From Lycium barbarum (Eukaryota > Streptophyta > Magnoliopsida > Solanales > Solanaceae), in the NCBI RefSeq assembly GCF_019175385.1, contig NC_083339.1:51730596-51794595 (forward strand): 64,000 nucleotides of DNA, given 5' to 3'. This document shows, piece after piece, positions 33,610 through 46,059 of this stretch (position 1 is its first letter; the number at the start of each line of letters is the position of its first letter). The position numbers and the translations under genes are program-made. Under the pieces are notes generated by a model that was not told where the DNA came from, did not search any database, and saw only the letters and a program-made list of their open reading frames with translations.

Positions 33610-34068
33610 CTCAAGTTAAGTGATGGTTTTGTACTGACCTGCGCTTGTTGCATTCTTTTATGAATGCAGAATTCCAGGTTGGATCTACTTCTTTTTCTCG
33701 TGGCTGATAGTCGCTCCGAGATTTGCTTAGAGTCTTCAGGGTGAGCACGAGACATCCGCTGCCTTGAAGATTCTTCTTTATCTATGTCTTAATTTCCATT
33801 CTGAGACATATTCAAACTTGATGTATTATTGATATTCCATACTTGTATACTTCTAGCTAGATGCTCTTATATGGATTACACCAGACTCTAGGGTGTATTT
33901 TCTTATTTCCCCACTTGTTCTATATTATTATCATCAGACTTACGTGATTTATTCTCTTACGCTTATTTAATTATTTATTTATGTTTTTACTATCGTTGGG
34001 TTAAGGGTTCACTTACCGAGGTGAGAAAGGTAAGTGCCCGCATGACTTAGCTAAATTGGGTCATGACA
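33589..34068 (+). mobile_element. LTR of element D, second part
   Basis: It continues the LTR broken at 6093 and ends AAATTGGGTCATGACA at 34068, followed by a degenerate PBS. It has a remnant of the three-hairpin module (TTGTACTGACCTGCG, about 33627-33645) next to the LINE insertion point, and a small perfect hairpin TGCATTC/GAATGCA at about 33649-33669. Confidence 0.72.
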
Positions 34069-35453
34069 AGTTAATATCAGATCCCTAGGTTACCCGGTCT
34101 ATAATACCAGAGCGTGTCTAGTAGAGTCTTGTAGGTTGGTACGATAAGCTCCTTACTTATCTACGAGAGGCTATAGGACATTTAGGAAACATTGAATTAT
34201 TTCATTCTCTCGTGAGACTTTATTCAAATTGGTATCTAGTCGATTCCAATTGGTATCTGGACCTTCTTATCTTGATCATCTTCAGAAGATGAAAATCTGT
34301 TCTTAAATTCTTACGTGAATGGTTGATCTATAACGTGTCGTGGTATGGCACGAGATGTGCTATCCTGATTCGGACTCGTGATCCAGTTCGGTCACTAGTT
34401 ATGGCCTGAGGTTTTGATTGTGTAGAGTCGCGATTGGATTCGTTTGCTATGTGGAGTCACAATTGGACTCGTTTATTGTGAAAGTTCGTGAGAAATGGGA
34501 AAAATAGTTCAGAGGGCTACAGGGTCTCCATAATTCAGCGTTGGGTTGCTCAAAAGTGACAAGGTGCATTGATGGCTTAACAATAATGGGTTGCTTGATA
34601 ATATGATCGATTTGACTTCAGCTTCGTCAAGGCATAATGATGATGCGCGTGATACTGGTGTACCAATGGCAGATTAATGGTTCAGCAGCGTTAGAGTATT
34701 AGACTGCAGTATATGAGAACAAGTGTAAGTTCAGTGATGGCCATCGAATTGGGCAAATGTGTTGTGATCGCGGGAAATAATGAAAAGAAGTTGATAATAA
34801 AGACATGAAGGAAGCTTCTGTGGAAAGTGTGTAGCAAAGCAAGACTTCTTAGAATATCTTGCATATGAGTACTTTCGTGAGATTGGGATGAAAAAAAAAT
34901 TGATATCTGGCATGGTTGTTAGGATAAGGCTGCGATTGGTGCTAAAGGTTATTCTTGATATAAGTTAGTTGATGTTAAAGGACTACTCGGTTATTAAGTG
35001 AATGCTATTGGCACATCGTTTGATCAGCAAAATGTCTGGGTTGTGGACTTCTGAGGAATTAATAATCAACTGATAGAAATGACTTCAATTATGGGCATAT
35101 GCGATGAGTTAATGACTTGAGGAGTTACTAGTTGTTTCACTTAGATTTGAGGAGAAGTATGGATATTGTTGTGTGGTTTGTCGGGCTTAAAATGGATGAT
35201 TAGTTTAGAGGATCGAGTGGATTTGAGCATTTGTTGCTTAATAGTTATCAAAGTGATTTGAAATGAAATACGAGAATTGAAGGATTACAATGAGACATCT
35301 TGCTATCGGGTTCAGGGGATTAAGGTTCATAAGACTAGAGATGAGGTAATATGGGTACTGAAGTCGTGATTAGACTGTGGGGACATTATACCACGACATA
35401 TGGTAAGGGGTGTGACCGATGAGGTTGATTGGTGTCTTCGAGATTAAGGGCAG
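34069..35453 (+). mobile_element. Element D leader and non-coding internal region, part 1
   Basis: Right after the LTR end, TTAATATCAGATC looks like a decayed initiator-Met PBS (TTGGTATCAGAGC). Then GCGTGTCTAGTAGAGTCTTG matches the leader that follows the PBS in elements A and B. The rest is G-rich and non-coding, with no gag motif that I can see. It is interrupted by a solo LTR at 35454. Confidence 0.65.
35449..35453. repeat. TSD of solo LTR (GGCAG)
   Basis: GGCAG here and GGCAA at 37589-37593, 4 of 5 bases. Confidence 0.65.
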
Positions 35454-37588
35454 TGTTACACCCTGTACTTTCGGAGCATGAGCACGCCACGTATTTCACC
35501 GTATTAATGGTGTATCAGAGACGTCCCGTGAAGTTTTGAAAGATACAAGCCATGGGAAGTACGTAACAATGAAGTAGAAGATGAATTATGATCTCGTAAG
35601 TCATAACCGGGAAGAACAACCTTGGGACCAAAGGACATGACCCTTTATCAAGTATAATTAGTGATAAATATCATGTATGGAAAGTTTCGGAAGATTCCGG
35701 GATCAAGAAAATCGAAGAGACTAAGTCTGTCGAAAATTTGGGAATATTTGGCAGAATTTTGGATAGAAATTTTGGGTCAAATTCAGAGAGGTGTACCTCC
35801 CGGTATATCAGGAGTTTTGAGGTGTTTCAAAAGCCTAAAATGAAGTTCGTCGAGTGTAGTTTCTAATGCAACAAACTGTTCATCAATAAGACATCAGAGT
35901 AGGGAGCTATGGGTGTTTTAAAATGGACTACCAGAAGCCTGCGAATCTATGCAAATTCGCTAGAAACTCAGTTAAGGCCCACTAAATCGGCCCAATGAAG
36001 CCTAATCCGACCCACACACCTATAAATACCCCCTCTAACTCATAATTTTTCATCATTTTTCACCATTTTCTCATCTCCACACCTCTCTAGAACGTCCCAT
36101 AACATTCATCCAATATCCAAACCTCCCTAAACATATCCCAAATCCTCTAAAATCTTCCTTCAACTTCCACAACATACACATATATTCCTACAAGTCTATA
36201 TGACAATTTTGGATCATTTTTATTTCATTTTTAACATAGCCTCAAGTCCTAGGAATTCCTAGAAACTTCTCCAAACATATTCCAACATATTTCCAAGCCA
36301 AACCTAAGGATCAAAGTGAAGATTAAACTTGTTAAAGGTTTCCAAGTGAGGTCTACACTTGTCTCCTCTTCTTGAAGATGTTTGGGTGAGTATTTGTAAG
36401 GTGGAGTTACCATGAGATTGAATTGTTCTTGAATTTTGAGGTAAGATTTCACTTTAATTTCATGTTTATGAGTTTGTTTGGTAATTATGTTAAGATTTGA
36501 GAAGAAGAAAATTGGAGGAAAAGTTCAAATATACATTTGATGATATTTTGAGTTGTGAATTAACTTGAGTTATAATTATTAGTATGTTTTGAGCATAATC
36601 TTGTTATGGGGGATAATAATGATGTTAAGGAATCGTCGTACACGAGTGTATAAGGGGTTGTATGAAGTTGTTGTTATGGAATGATTATGAAAAGAAGTTT
36701 TGGGATTGAATGGAGTATAGTTTGAATGTAATATTTTGAGTATGGAATTGTTGATGTCTTATTGTGCTTTGGGAGTTGTTTTGAAGATTGGAGGGAGTAG
36801 AAGATATAGGGGAGATGCTGCCCGAATTTCGGCAGATTCTAAAGGGGTTTAATTTGAAGGCTCAAGATTAGCATATGATGATAAGCCTAACAATAGTATA
36901 AATTCTCTTGAATGTAAATTTATGAGCTTGGGAGGAAAAACGTTAAGTAGTTAAATTTAAGGCGACCGAATAGGTATGTTAAGGCTTAACCCTTTCTTTT
37001 TAGAGGCATGATTCTTTTCTTATGAAACCATACTTGTTTTCCATAACGTCCTTATTTCCAAAAAAACTAGAAATTTATGATTCTCAAAGTTCTTATGATG
37101 CGAAAGATAGATGTTTTCTTTGATGAAAATGATGATGATGATGATGATTCCATTTCTAGAGATTTCAAAGGTTATGGTCTTGATGCTATTATGAGATTAT
37201 TGAGTTTATTTCATGATTTTCTTGATTCATTCATTATTGTTGATCTTACCTTGTGATAATTGTTCCTTCAAGGTGAGATATAGCGATGATGATTGTTCCA
37301 TAATATAAATCGGATTACCGACCTTACGTCACTCCGATAAAGTAGTAGCTTTTATTTGGGCTCTCATGCATGCTATGAATATAATATTTGTATATAGCTA
37401 TTTTGTGATATTACCAAGTCCTATTATTTCATTTTACTTATTGCATTACACCCATTCTCATTCTTCATGTATATATATGAGGCACATTTGACAGGGGGTG
37501 ACGATGTGGCCTATGTTGTGGAATTCATGTATATATATAAGGCACATAGCCCTGGGTGCCCTTCATGCCCTCTAGTTGGGTCGTGATA
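35454..37588 (+). mobile_element. Solo LTR in element D
   Basis: 2135 bp. It starts TGTTACACCCTG and ends GGGTCGTGATA (CA changed to TA). It contains the GGGAGATGCTGCCC/AATTTCGGCAG block (36806-36835), AGGTATGTTAAGGCT (about 36970) and the two-hairpin block (37245-37337), but no three-hairpin module. A direct repeat of CATGTATATATA(T/A)AGGCACAT occurs at about 37466 and 37526. Flanked by a near-perfect 5-bp TSD and with no internal region on either side, it is read as a solo LTR. Confidence 0.75.
37245..37337 (+). other. Two-hairpin block (HP4/HP5), plus strand
   Basis: CTTACCTTG/CAAGGTGAG (37245-37253, 37269-37277, one U-G pair) and ATCGG/CCGAT (37309-37313, 37333-37337). Confidence 0.75.
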
Positions 37589-38767
37589 GGCAAAAAGGAA
37601 ATTATTGAAGCAAGAGTTAGTGATGTGAGAGTTTGGTTGAAGTTGTACAGTGTAGGGTGGGCTTGAGAGTGTATGGATGAGTTGGTATGTTCGGTTATGT
37701 CATAGACTAATAGAGGTCTGTGATGGACTAAGGTTGGGAACCTTGTATTCATGGTGTAAAATTAACTAGATCCACTTATAATGGTGTTATTACTCAACTT
37801 GGGTGATTAAAAATAAAGGAGTAGTCGTGCAAGTGGTTTGAGGTATTCAGACTCGATAATTGAGGTAAGAGGTAATTCTTCGAGGACTAGTAACGTTAAG
37901 GATTTGAGTAAGGGATTAGTAAACATGGGTACTTGAAATGATAGAATGGACGATGATGGGTTAACTGAGTTAAGTTCAATATAAATTTAAGAAATTGAGT
38001 AAGGAAATTTGGGCAAGGACGATTCAGTGGGATACATAAGGATATTAGTGATATTGTTGTGTGATACGCCGGAATTTAGAGAGCGTTCAGTTCAGAGTGG
38101 TAAGCGTTAAGGAAACGCTAATGTGTAGAGTGTGTGGAATGATCCTATCTCCAGGATTAATTCGGCTAGTTTGTAAGATTTACGATTATGTGGTATTCGA
38201 TAGAGCGGATTCGAGGATGGATTACGGTATTGATGATTGTGAAGTGATTAGAAAATTGGGAATTGATGAGTCAAGAAAAGGTACAGATAATTCTGAATCG
38301 ATAAGAAAAACGTACATCTTGGGAATTTCTTGGGCCAGTATGGATTGTGGTGTCGTCTTCTTGCATTTTCCTGTTGAGATGTGTTTGTTGCGAGAGCTTA
38401 CGAAGGAAATCTACAAGGATGGACTAGGTGATATGACAAAGTTCCATTAGGTTCATAATCCGCGACTAGTGAGATATGTATTTCAGTGAACCGACTTGTT
38501 GAGGTTTATAAAAAGTGGCTTGGTGGTACACCGACGGATAAGTTTCGTGACATTCTACAATGAATGAGTCAGTGTGCTTAAGAGGAAGGATTGTGAAATT
38601 CCTATCATATGAGTCTAGAGTTATATTTCCGGGGAGGGACCTTGCCCGTGTTAATACAATATGATTGCAAGTAATATTGACAGGACAGTTTGGCTAAGAG
38701 CTTTTGGTTATTAAAGACTTGGAGGAAATTACGTGAGATTTCAAGTGGCAGTTTAAGATTGGAGACC
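37589..38767 (+). mobile_element. Element D internal region, part 2
   Basis: This continues the G-rich, non-coding sequence seen at 34069-35453. One 129-codon ATG frame (38061-38450) exists on the plus strand, with no domain or motif that I recognise. Given the lack of any codon-level signal and the setting, it is more likely chance than a gene. Element C starts at 38768. Confidence 0.45.
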
Positions 38768-39682
38768 TGTCACGACTCAAATCGATGAGTCGCGACAAGT
38801 GCCTGATCCCTAGTGACCAAACACCCCTATACTTGTATCTGAATAACATTAAACAACAAGGGCCCACACTAACTTTGGTGGATAACCGTTGAGCTAACAT
38901 TACTAATACATGAAATCTCAAGACCCATGAATAGAAGGAACATAATAACAGGGGTACAGGATCATCGAAGACTGAAGCAATCCTAGTGCTTCTAATAGTA
39001 GAGTAATATGGTAGCCCGTTTACTCGATTGTTCGTTCATATCATAGGATCATTCCAAAATGAAAGAAAGGATAGCCTTAACATACCTTTTCGGGCGCCTT
39101 AGCTTTAACTACTTAACGCTTGTCCTCCCAAGCTCATAAATCTATATTCAAGAAAATTTATACTATTGTTAGGCTTATCATCATATGCTTGTCTTAAGCC
39201 TTCAAATTAAATCCTTTTAGAATCTGCCGAAATTCGGGCAGCATCTCCCCTGTTTATATCCTTAGCCCGAAATCACAACACCAACAACCAACACAACAAC
39301 AACAACTCTAACATCAACAACATCATCATCCATACCAAAATATTCCATAAAACATCTCACGCGATGTTTATCCAATTTTTCAACCAACTACTTCATTATA
39401 TGGCCATTTAATCGCTCTATCTTCGGAAATAAACCTAAATCAATATCAATAAGGAAAGATTGATACCTTTCTCTTGCTAGAATCACAATATCTTCAATAT
39501 TCACCTTGATTTCAAGCCCAGATTTCTCGTAATACAATATTATAATCGCAACTATACGCTGTCCGAACCTAAATCTGGAGATTCCACTTTATTCGCGTTA
39601 AAATTTTATGGGTGGAAGTTGGGGAGATATTTCAAAAAATTTGGGGAAGTTTTGGAGTGTTTGGATGAAGAATAAGGGGCTA

Positions 39683-39698
39683 CCCCCCCCCCCCCCCC
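39683..39698. repeat. Poly-C run (16 C)
   Basis: It lies just after AATAAGGGGCTA in the element C LTR. The 5' LTR has an interrupted C-rich run at the same place (about 63865-63880). Homopolymer length may be a sequencing or assembly artefact. Confidence 0.9.
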
Positions 39699-40383
39699 GT
39701 CCCTTTATAACATTCTAGAGTCTGCCTGCACCGACCTAGAAATTGCTCAGCGCGTTCGTGCTAAGGTATTCCTTCGTCCTCTGCACGTTCGCGCCACCTC
39801 CAGGCGCGTTCACACAGAGTTAGTCCCTGCTCTAGCAGCCTGTCTTAAAATTCTCATAACGTTTGATTCCGATGTCGAATTGATACACGGTTTGATGTGT
39901 TGGAAACTAGACTTCATGAACTTAATTTTAGGCTTTTACTTTACCTCAAAACTCTTCATATGCTAAAAGTGTCACGACCTAGCTAGGGGTAGCGACGGGT
40001 ACCCGGGGCTAACCACCGAGCACCGCTCGTTCTATTTCTCATCATGCTCATTTGGCTCTTTTATCACATTTATACTCAAAACATAAGAAAATCATCTTTT
40101 CATTTGAGAACATAAAATACTTTTATATGCATAAGCCTCTCGGCCATCAAAATAATATATATGTACATAGTAACAATCTCGTCAGACCATCTAACCCACA
40201 CTGTGTATCTAAGAGCCTCTACTGGAGTGCTGAACATGAAGACCGGACAAGACCCCGTCATGCCCAAAATACATATACACAAATATACACAAAAGAATCA
40301 TCATAAGCACCTCAGAACAATGGAGTGCTCTCAATCAGCTACTAGCTTCTACGAATCAGGATTAAGCTCACCTCCCTGTCTAC

Positions 40384-40447
40384 CTGTGGGCATGAACATA
40401 GCGTCCAAAGAAAACGGATGTCAGTACGAACATTTTACTGAGTATGA
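40384..40447 (-). other. Three-hairpin LTR module, copy 7
   Basis: Stem II CGTCC/GGATG and stem I CAGTAC/TTACTG each have one changed base, so this copy is decaying. Confidence 0.65.
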
Positions 40448-42529
40448 GAGGCATAAACAATGAAATAAGACAATGATATAAAGAAAACATCAATATGGAA
40501 CATCTGTATCTGCCTGTCAAGTATAAAGGAAATAAGTCATACTGTCTTACTCATACTCATCATCATATCATATATGCATAATGTATAAGCTACCCGTCCA
40601 TATAGGTACGGTGTAGTACTGTGTAAGCTACCCGTCCATATCGGATCGGTGTGATAATCATAACATTAGCCTGCGTCCAGGCCTCCCGCGTCTGGGTATC
40701 ATCTCATGCCACCCACTAGTGGTGCTGCCCGTGCCATATATGTTATATCCCGTGTTTTCGCATACTTGGAAATTTTGAAATAATTGCGACTTGCATGTCA
40801 TAAGGCAATATTTTGATTTTAGTTAATATGTCCATGTTGTACATGAAAAAACAATATTGGTGTGAAGACGTCGGGGAAGGTCAAGGGAAAAATTGGAATT
40901 TCGGAGATTGGTTTCGGGAATTACAAGTTATGATCCTTAATGAATTGGGCTAAAAAAAATAAGAGAAAAATTGAGGCCCAAGAGTATAGGGTGGCCGGCC
41001 ATAAGATGAATAGCCCAATCCCATTTAAATTAATTCATGTGACCAATTTATAAAAGATGACTAAGTCATCTTCAACCCATAGAAAGTTCAAGAAACTTGA
41101 AGAACAAAAGACCACCCCCAATTTCGGCCAAAGAAGGAGAAAAAGGAAGATCATAAATCTTGTCCAAAAAAAATTGCTTCTTCTAGTATTTCTACTAAGT
41201 TCAAGGTGCTCTTCAACATGGTATAATTAGTTAAGCGAGAAAACTACGTTTGCGGCAAGTGGAAAGTTAAAGAAAAGGTAAGAATTTTATATTTTTATTA
41301 TGTTATGGAAGATATATACATGTTGTAGTGTGTGGAAGTGAGTGAAAAGTATGAAATTTGTGTGTTGTGGGTGCATATGTGTGAGGCCGTGTGCTGTAGG
41401 GTGAAGGGGAGATGAACAAATATTATTTAGTATGTTAATTGTGTTGATTCTAGCTTGGTGAAGTAGATGGAAGAATAATGGTTTAAGTTAACATGAAGAA
41501 TTTGTTGTGGAGTTGTTGTCGGAAAGTATGCGATTTTATTATAAATTATGTGATTGAGAAAATGAAGTTGTAAGATGTAAATGATGATTGTTGTAAGTGA
41601 AATTGGAAGATAAAAATGTGTTGTGAACATTTATGTTGAAAATATGAGGTTTTGGGTGGATTATGGTTTGGTGGAACTTTGGCACATTTTGTAGAATAAT
41701 GTGAAATGTTTTTGAATTGTATTTGAATGGTCTTGAATTAGTGAATAAACATGAAAACGTTGACATTAGTTCGAAAGTGTGAAGTTGGAGTAAAGTTGTT
41801 GCATTATGTGTAAAGAAGGGTTATTTATGTTGGAATGTGTTTTGTATTTATTGTGAATGTTGTTGGTATTGTTGTTGTATTTTTGGCCGAGTTAAATTCT
41901 CGGGGATGGCACATTTACAGGGGAAATGCTGCCGAAATTTCTGTAGACAAGTGTTACCTTAAGATTCAACTTCTAAAGGCCTTAATTAATGTTTGGTAAA
42001 TGTGACCATTTGTAGATTTTGGAGAGTTTGGGATTTGAATTTGGAATAGCGTAAGAAGCGGAAAAGGTATGTAAAGCTGAACCCTTCCTTCTTTTGGCAT
42101 GTCTTAGACCTAATAGGTTTGGATACGAGCTTCGGGGATGATTCTATTCCTAGAAATCTGAGTTTGAATTTGTCCCTTTTTCGTTCAATAGAATTGAACT
42201 AAGTTCTTCATAACTTGTTGGAACAACTGTCTAAGTATCTATGACTTTCCAGATGGAACCGAATTACATTAAAACTATCATAAGCGACTCTATAAAGCTT
42301 AATGTCCGTGATTTGTGTACGCCACCTCTGTTGACCCGAGGTGGGCCCACTACTCTCGACTCCCCTCCTACTGTTCTATTTGACTTGTTTCCATACGGTA
42401 AGTAAAGGAAACTTTCGGTTATCGTTCCAACTACTAATAATAATTGTTTAACTACTCCGAGTTTGTTATGATTCACATGCTTTCTCTAACACAAGTATTC
42501 CGCCACGAGCATTCTGACATAAGTAGTTT

Positions 42530-42730
42530 GGTGTAAGTGTTCCGACATAAGCATTCTGATATAAGTATTCTGATACGAATAATTTGACATAAGTAATCTG
42601 ATATGAATATTTTGATATGAATATTCTGATATGGATATTTTGGTATAGGTAGTTGATACAAGTATGTCGATATAAGTATTCTGACAAAAGTATGCTATGT
42701 GAGAAATCCGTTATAACTATTCTGATATTA
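42530..42730. repeat. ~15-17 bp degenerate tandem repeat in LTR
   Basis: Successive units of the form GATATAAGTATTCT / GATATGAATATTTT, about ten degenerate copies. Confidence 0.75.
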
Positions 42731-43202
42731 CTTTCGATCATTCCATTGAGTCTTGATTTATGTGCATTAGTTTCTCACTATTCTGCTCGTGCATATGCCA
42801 TGACTTCCTTCACCGAGTCCCGGGCCGGTTTATATCGTGCGCGCGGTTTCCGAGTTCCTCGCTTGAGGGCCGGGCACCGCATATGAATTCCGAAGTTAGA
42901 TGTGTTACGGAGTTAGATGTGTTCTGGTTCGATGAACCACATATGATTTGTTATTATGATATGATATGATGTTTTGTGTGTCGGAGATTGGAGCAATACT
43001 TCTGGAGTTAGATGTGTGTGGCGCCGAGGGCAGGGCGGCGCTACGTTTTCCCCGGGTCCTGTAAAGGACCGGATACCGTTCTTGGCATGCATGGTCTATG
43101 GTTCTAGTAAGTTGTTTGGTTACTTTGCATTTCGTGCTCACTTTCTGTACCTGATTTCTGTACTTCTTTTCTGCTTATGATTTTATTCACAGTATCATAT
43201 GC

Positions 43203-43269
43203 TTTACATACTCAGTACATATTCCGTACTGACCCCCTGTTCTTCGGGGGCTGCGTTACATGCCCACAG
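43203..43269 (+). other. Three-hairpin LTR module, copy 8
   Basis: Stem I CAGTAC/GTACTG (43213-43218, 43226-43231); stem II CCCCC/GGGGG (43233-43237, 43246-43250); stem III CTGCG/CACAG with one mismatch. Confidence 0.8.
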
Positions 43270-43920
43270 GTACAGACCATCGTTTTGGTGATCCGCCAGC
43301 GTAGGACATCTCTCCAGCGGTTAAAGTGCTCCTTTGTTCGGAGCCACATTTTGGGTATATATATTCTACCGTTGTACATATGTTTATCTGTTCAGGGGTA
43401 CGGCGGGGCCCTGTCCCATCATATGATTTTGTTATGTTTGTTAGAGGCCTGTAGACATACTTGTGGGTCATGGGTCACGTTTGTCTGGTTTGGTCTGAAA
43501 TCTGTGTCTGAAGCGGCCTTGTTTGCTATGATGGCCTAAGTGGCCTATATGTTGGCATATGTTTATATGTTCAGGCGATGTACATTCCGCCTGCCTACGG
43601 GTTTTGATATGATGTGTCTGATATATTTGATATACGTGGCCGCTTAAGACGACGTTTGTCCTCTGTATCTATATGAATTAACGAATGCTAAGATATAATT
43701 GTTTTGGGTATGTCGATCCGGTAAGTGAGTGTGTATATGAGTGTCCAGTTAGGACACTAGTCATGGCCCACGGGGTTGGGTCGTGACAATATAGACACGG
43801 TGTAATCGTCTATAAGCCGCCTGCCTTAGCGGTGCTGCCCGGCCATATAGGCGCGGTGTAATATCATCAACATGTACTCATCATAATGCATGCATGGAAA
43901 CTCAAAGATGGCTATACTTT

Positions 43921-44014
43921 ATCGAGGTGATATAAGGTCGTGAACCCTCGATTCCATTATGGAGCATATATAAATATTCTGCCTCACCTTGAAGGAAATA
44001 ATATACAAGGTGAG
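43921..44014 (-). other. Two-hairpin block (HP4/HP5)
   Basis: ATCGAGG/CCTCGAT (43921-43927, 43946-43952) and CTCACCTTG/CAAGGTGAG (43983-43991, 44006-44014). Confidence 0.78.
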
Positions 44015-45056
44015 TGTGTACAATGAACAACATCATTAACTTTATAGGAACATCATCTCATGAGCTCTAGAATCTTTAGGCTTAAACTCATCATTACCAT
44101 TATTGGACTCATAATATATCTCTTATCTCATATGGTTATTCATGAACATAGACTCGTAGTTTTTCCGAAATGTAGGAGAATCATGAAGAAAATAAGAAGT
44201 CATGCTTTAGGATTCATGCCATTAGAAAGAAAGGACTAGCCTCACATACCTTTGACGTTTACTAATCTATCGCTTGCTTGTTCTCCTTTAGTGCGTATGT
44301 TCTACCATCAAGAGAATTTGTATCGACATTAGCTAGCGATTATAAAAACAGCTTACTAACGCTAGAGAAAATTGGACAACATTTCCTTTCGTTTGTGCAA
44401 CTCTTCCCATATTCTATATCAACTCTCAAGCGTTCATAACAACGTTCTCAATATGATAGACAACACTCATCATTCATTTACAATATCCGTATTTCACAAT
44501 TTGTCTTCAATTTCTCCATAATCATGGACATGGTTCTTTGTTGCATTTTCTCACATAGGATACTTATTTCATGTTCTAAATGTCATTCATAACATTTTTA
44601 TAATCACAAATTATCAATGATCATGGCTCAGTTCAAACCTTTACTCAACAATGTACTATTCACACTTTCATGACCCATTTCTTACATCCTTCTATAATCC
44701 AAGTGTTTAAACTCTTCCATACCCTAAATAACATGTAAATGCCATCAAACTTACCTTAGATGTTGTAGGAACAAGCCTTGAGTGGTAATACTCTTCTTGC
44801 ACCAAAACCCTAGTTCACTTCTCTTGAAATTTCTTAACTTGGATGAACTTTGATGAGTTTCATACACTTGATTCACTTGAATTCTTGATATTGATCTTTG
44901 ATTTCCCTTGTTTTCTTGTAGATGAAGAGTGGAGAATATTCTAGCGGTTTCTAGAGAGAAGTGGTGTGGAAATGAAATGAATTAATGAGCTTAGGTCTCC
45001 TTTTTAATGACTTAAAATCTGATCCGAAATGAACAGTAGTTGAAGTGTACAGTGGT

Positions 45057-45295
45057 CGTAAACCCAGTTTACGGTCCGTATTTCGGTTTACGAGACGTAT
45101 TAAAGCATAACAGAACCAGAAAGTCAGGCTGAGGACATGGTGGTTTACGACTCAGTTTACGGGCCGTATTTCAATTTACGGTCCGTATTTCAAGTCGTCT
45201 TTAACCATTCAAGCATTTGACAGAAAGTTGAAGTTTTTGAAGTTGAAATACGACAAGGCAGTTTACGGGCCGTATACCACTTTACGGTCCGTATT
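45057..45295. repeat. ACGG-N-CCGT array (LTR 39970-45509)
   Basis: Repeated TTTACGG(T/G)CCGTATTTC-type elements with CAGTTTACGG spacing. Confidence 0.85.
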
Positions 45296-45766
45296 TCATC
45301 GACGAGACCAAAGTGCAAATCTGCAACTTTTTCACATTTTTAGAACCAATAAATAGTCGTTGGGCTCACAACCTACCTCTTATTCCCATTGCCTGTGAAA
45401 TCTTACTTAGGGTCGTCAAACGTCACTCCCTTCTGATTAAAACATCGTATACTCGTATTCGTCGTTAGTCTATTCACAGTACGAGATTGGAAATTTCCGA
45501 GGTGTAACAAAAAATATTCTTTCCCCAAGTTAGACAAAAATTATCGTACGAAATCTTGCCCAACTTTTCTCCAAAGTTCTGAAAACTTAATCTCCTTGAT
45601 TCACTTGTTCTCCAATCCTCCCATAACCTATTGCCTGAGCTTAAACCCTCATAACCACAAGATAAGAACATATAATCTCACATATCTTCGACAATAACTA
45701 TAATGTACATAATTAAACAACTAGCACCTAGCGAATCTCAACGTACAAAAACTACGAGGTGTAACA

Positions 45767-45802
45767 TCCTCCCCTCCTTAGAAGTATTCGTCCTCGAATG
45801 TT
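45767..45802 (-). other. Element C polypurine tract and hairpin remnant
   Basis: In element sense AACATTCGAGGACGAATACT, then AAGGAGGGGAGGA and the LTR start. The hairpin arm has two changes. Confidence 0.85.
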
Positions 45803-46059
45803 AAAACTCTTAGGAATTCTATGAAAAAATTTCCAGAGTTTCCTCTGTAACTATACCACTACCACCCTACATAACAACCCAAAATAATGTCGCACAGGGC
45901 CACATGCTAAAATATACAACAATATGGCCTCACAAGACCAATCATAATAGCTATAAATAAATCCAATACCTAGGGATAATGATGTTTCAAACTGGGGCCC
46001 CTGGGATAACGAAAACAAGTGCGGTTACTTAGTCTTCAATTCTTTTTCTACATCCCAAT

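Larger units (their letters stand above)
40741..43788 (+). mobile_element. Solo LTR (family F), plus strand
   Basis: 3048 bp, TGTTATATCCCGTG to GGGTCGTGACA, perfect TSD ATATA (40736-40740 and 43789-43793). Blocks in order: AAAGGTAAGAATTTT (41277), GGGAAATGCTGCCGAAATTTC (41923), AGGTATGTAAAGCTGAACCC (42066), a run of GATATAAGTATTCTGA-type short repeats (about 42530-42700), and the three-hairpin module (43203-43269). It sits inside another solo LTR. Confidence 0.92.
39970..45509 (-). mobile_element. Solo LTR (family E) in the element C LTR
   Basis: From TGTCACGACCTAGCTAGG to CCGAGGTGTAACA. Own length about 2.49 kb after removing the nested 40741-43788 LTR and its TSD, close to its relative at 59907-62366 (2460 bp). 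TSD AAAAG (39965-39969) and AAAAA (45510-45514). Donor-like site at 44749-44757, two-hairpin block at 43921-44014, ACGGTCCGT array at 45057-45295. Confidence 0.88.
38768..45766 (-). mobile_element. Element C 3' LTR, with nested LTRs
   Basis: Own sequence 38768-39969 and 45515-45766, from TGTCACGACTC to CGAGGTGTAACA. Compared with the 5' LTR it lacks about 890 bp after GGGCCCACA (the counterpart of about 59688-63043 without the nested LTR), which removes the three-hairpin module. CACA at both deletion edges suggests a short-homology deletion. Confidence 0.85.

Noticed and set aside
35441..35453. AGATTAAGGGCAG before TGTTACACCC read as a polypurine tract
   Set aside because: The purine run is short and interrupted, the LTR differs from the upstream D LTR, and GGCAG/GGCAA flanks fit a solo LTR insertion better.
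38061..38450. 129-codon plus-strand frame
   Set aside because: It is the only long frame in the D internal region, but has no recognisable domain and no second conserved copy here; kept only as a note within that region.
39683..39698. Poly-C run as a functional i-motif or G4
   Set aside because: The partner LTR has an interrupted run and homopolymer length is error-prone; there is no independent support.
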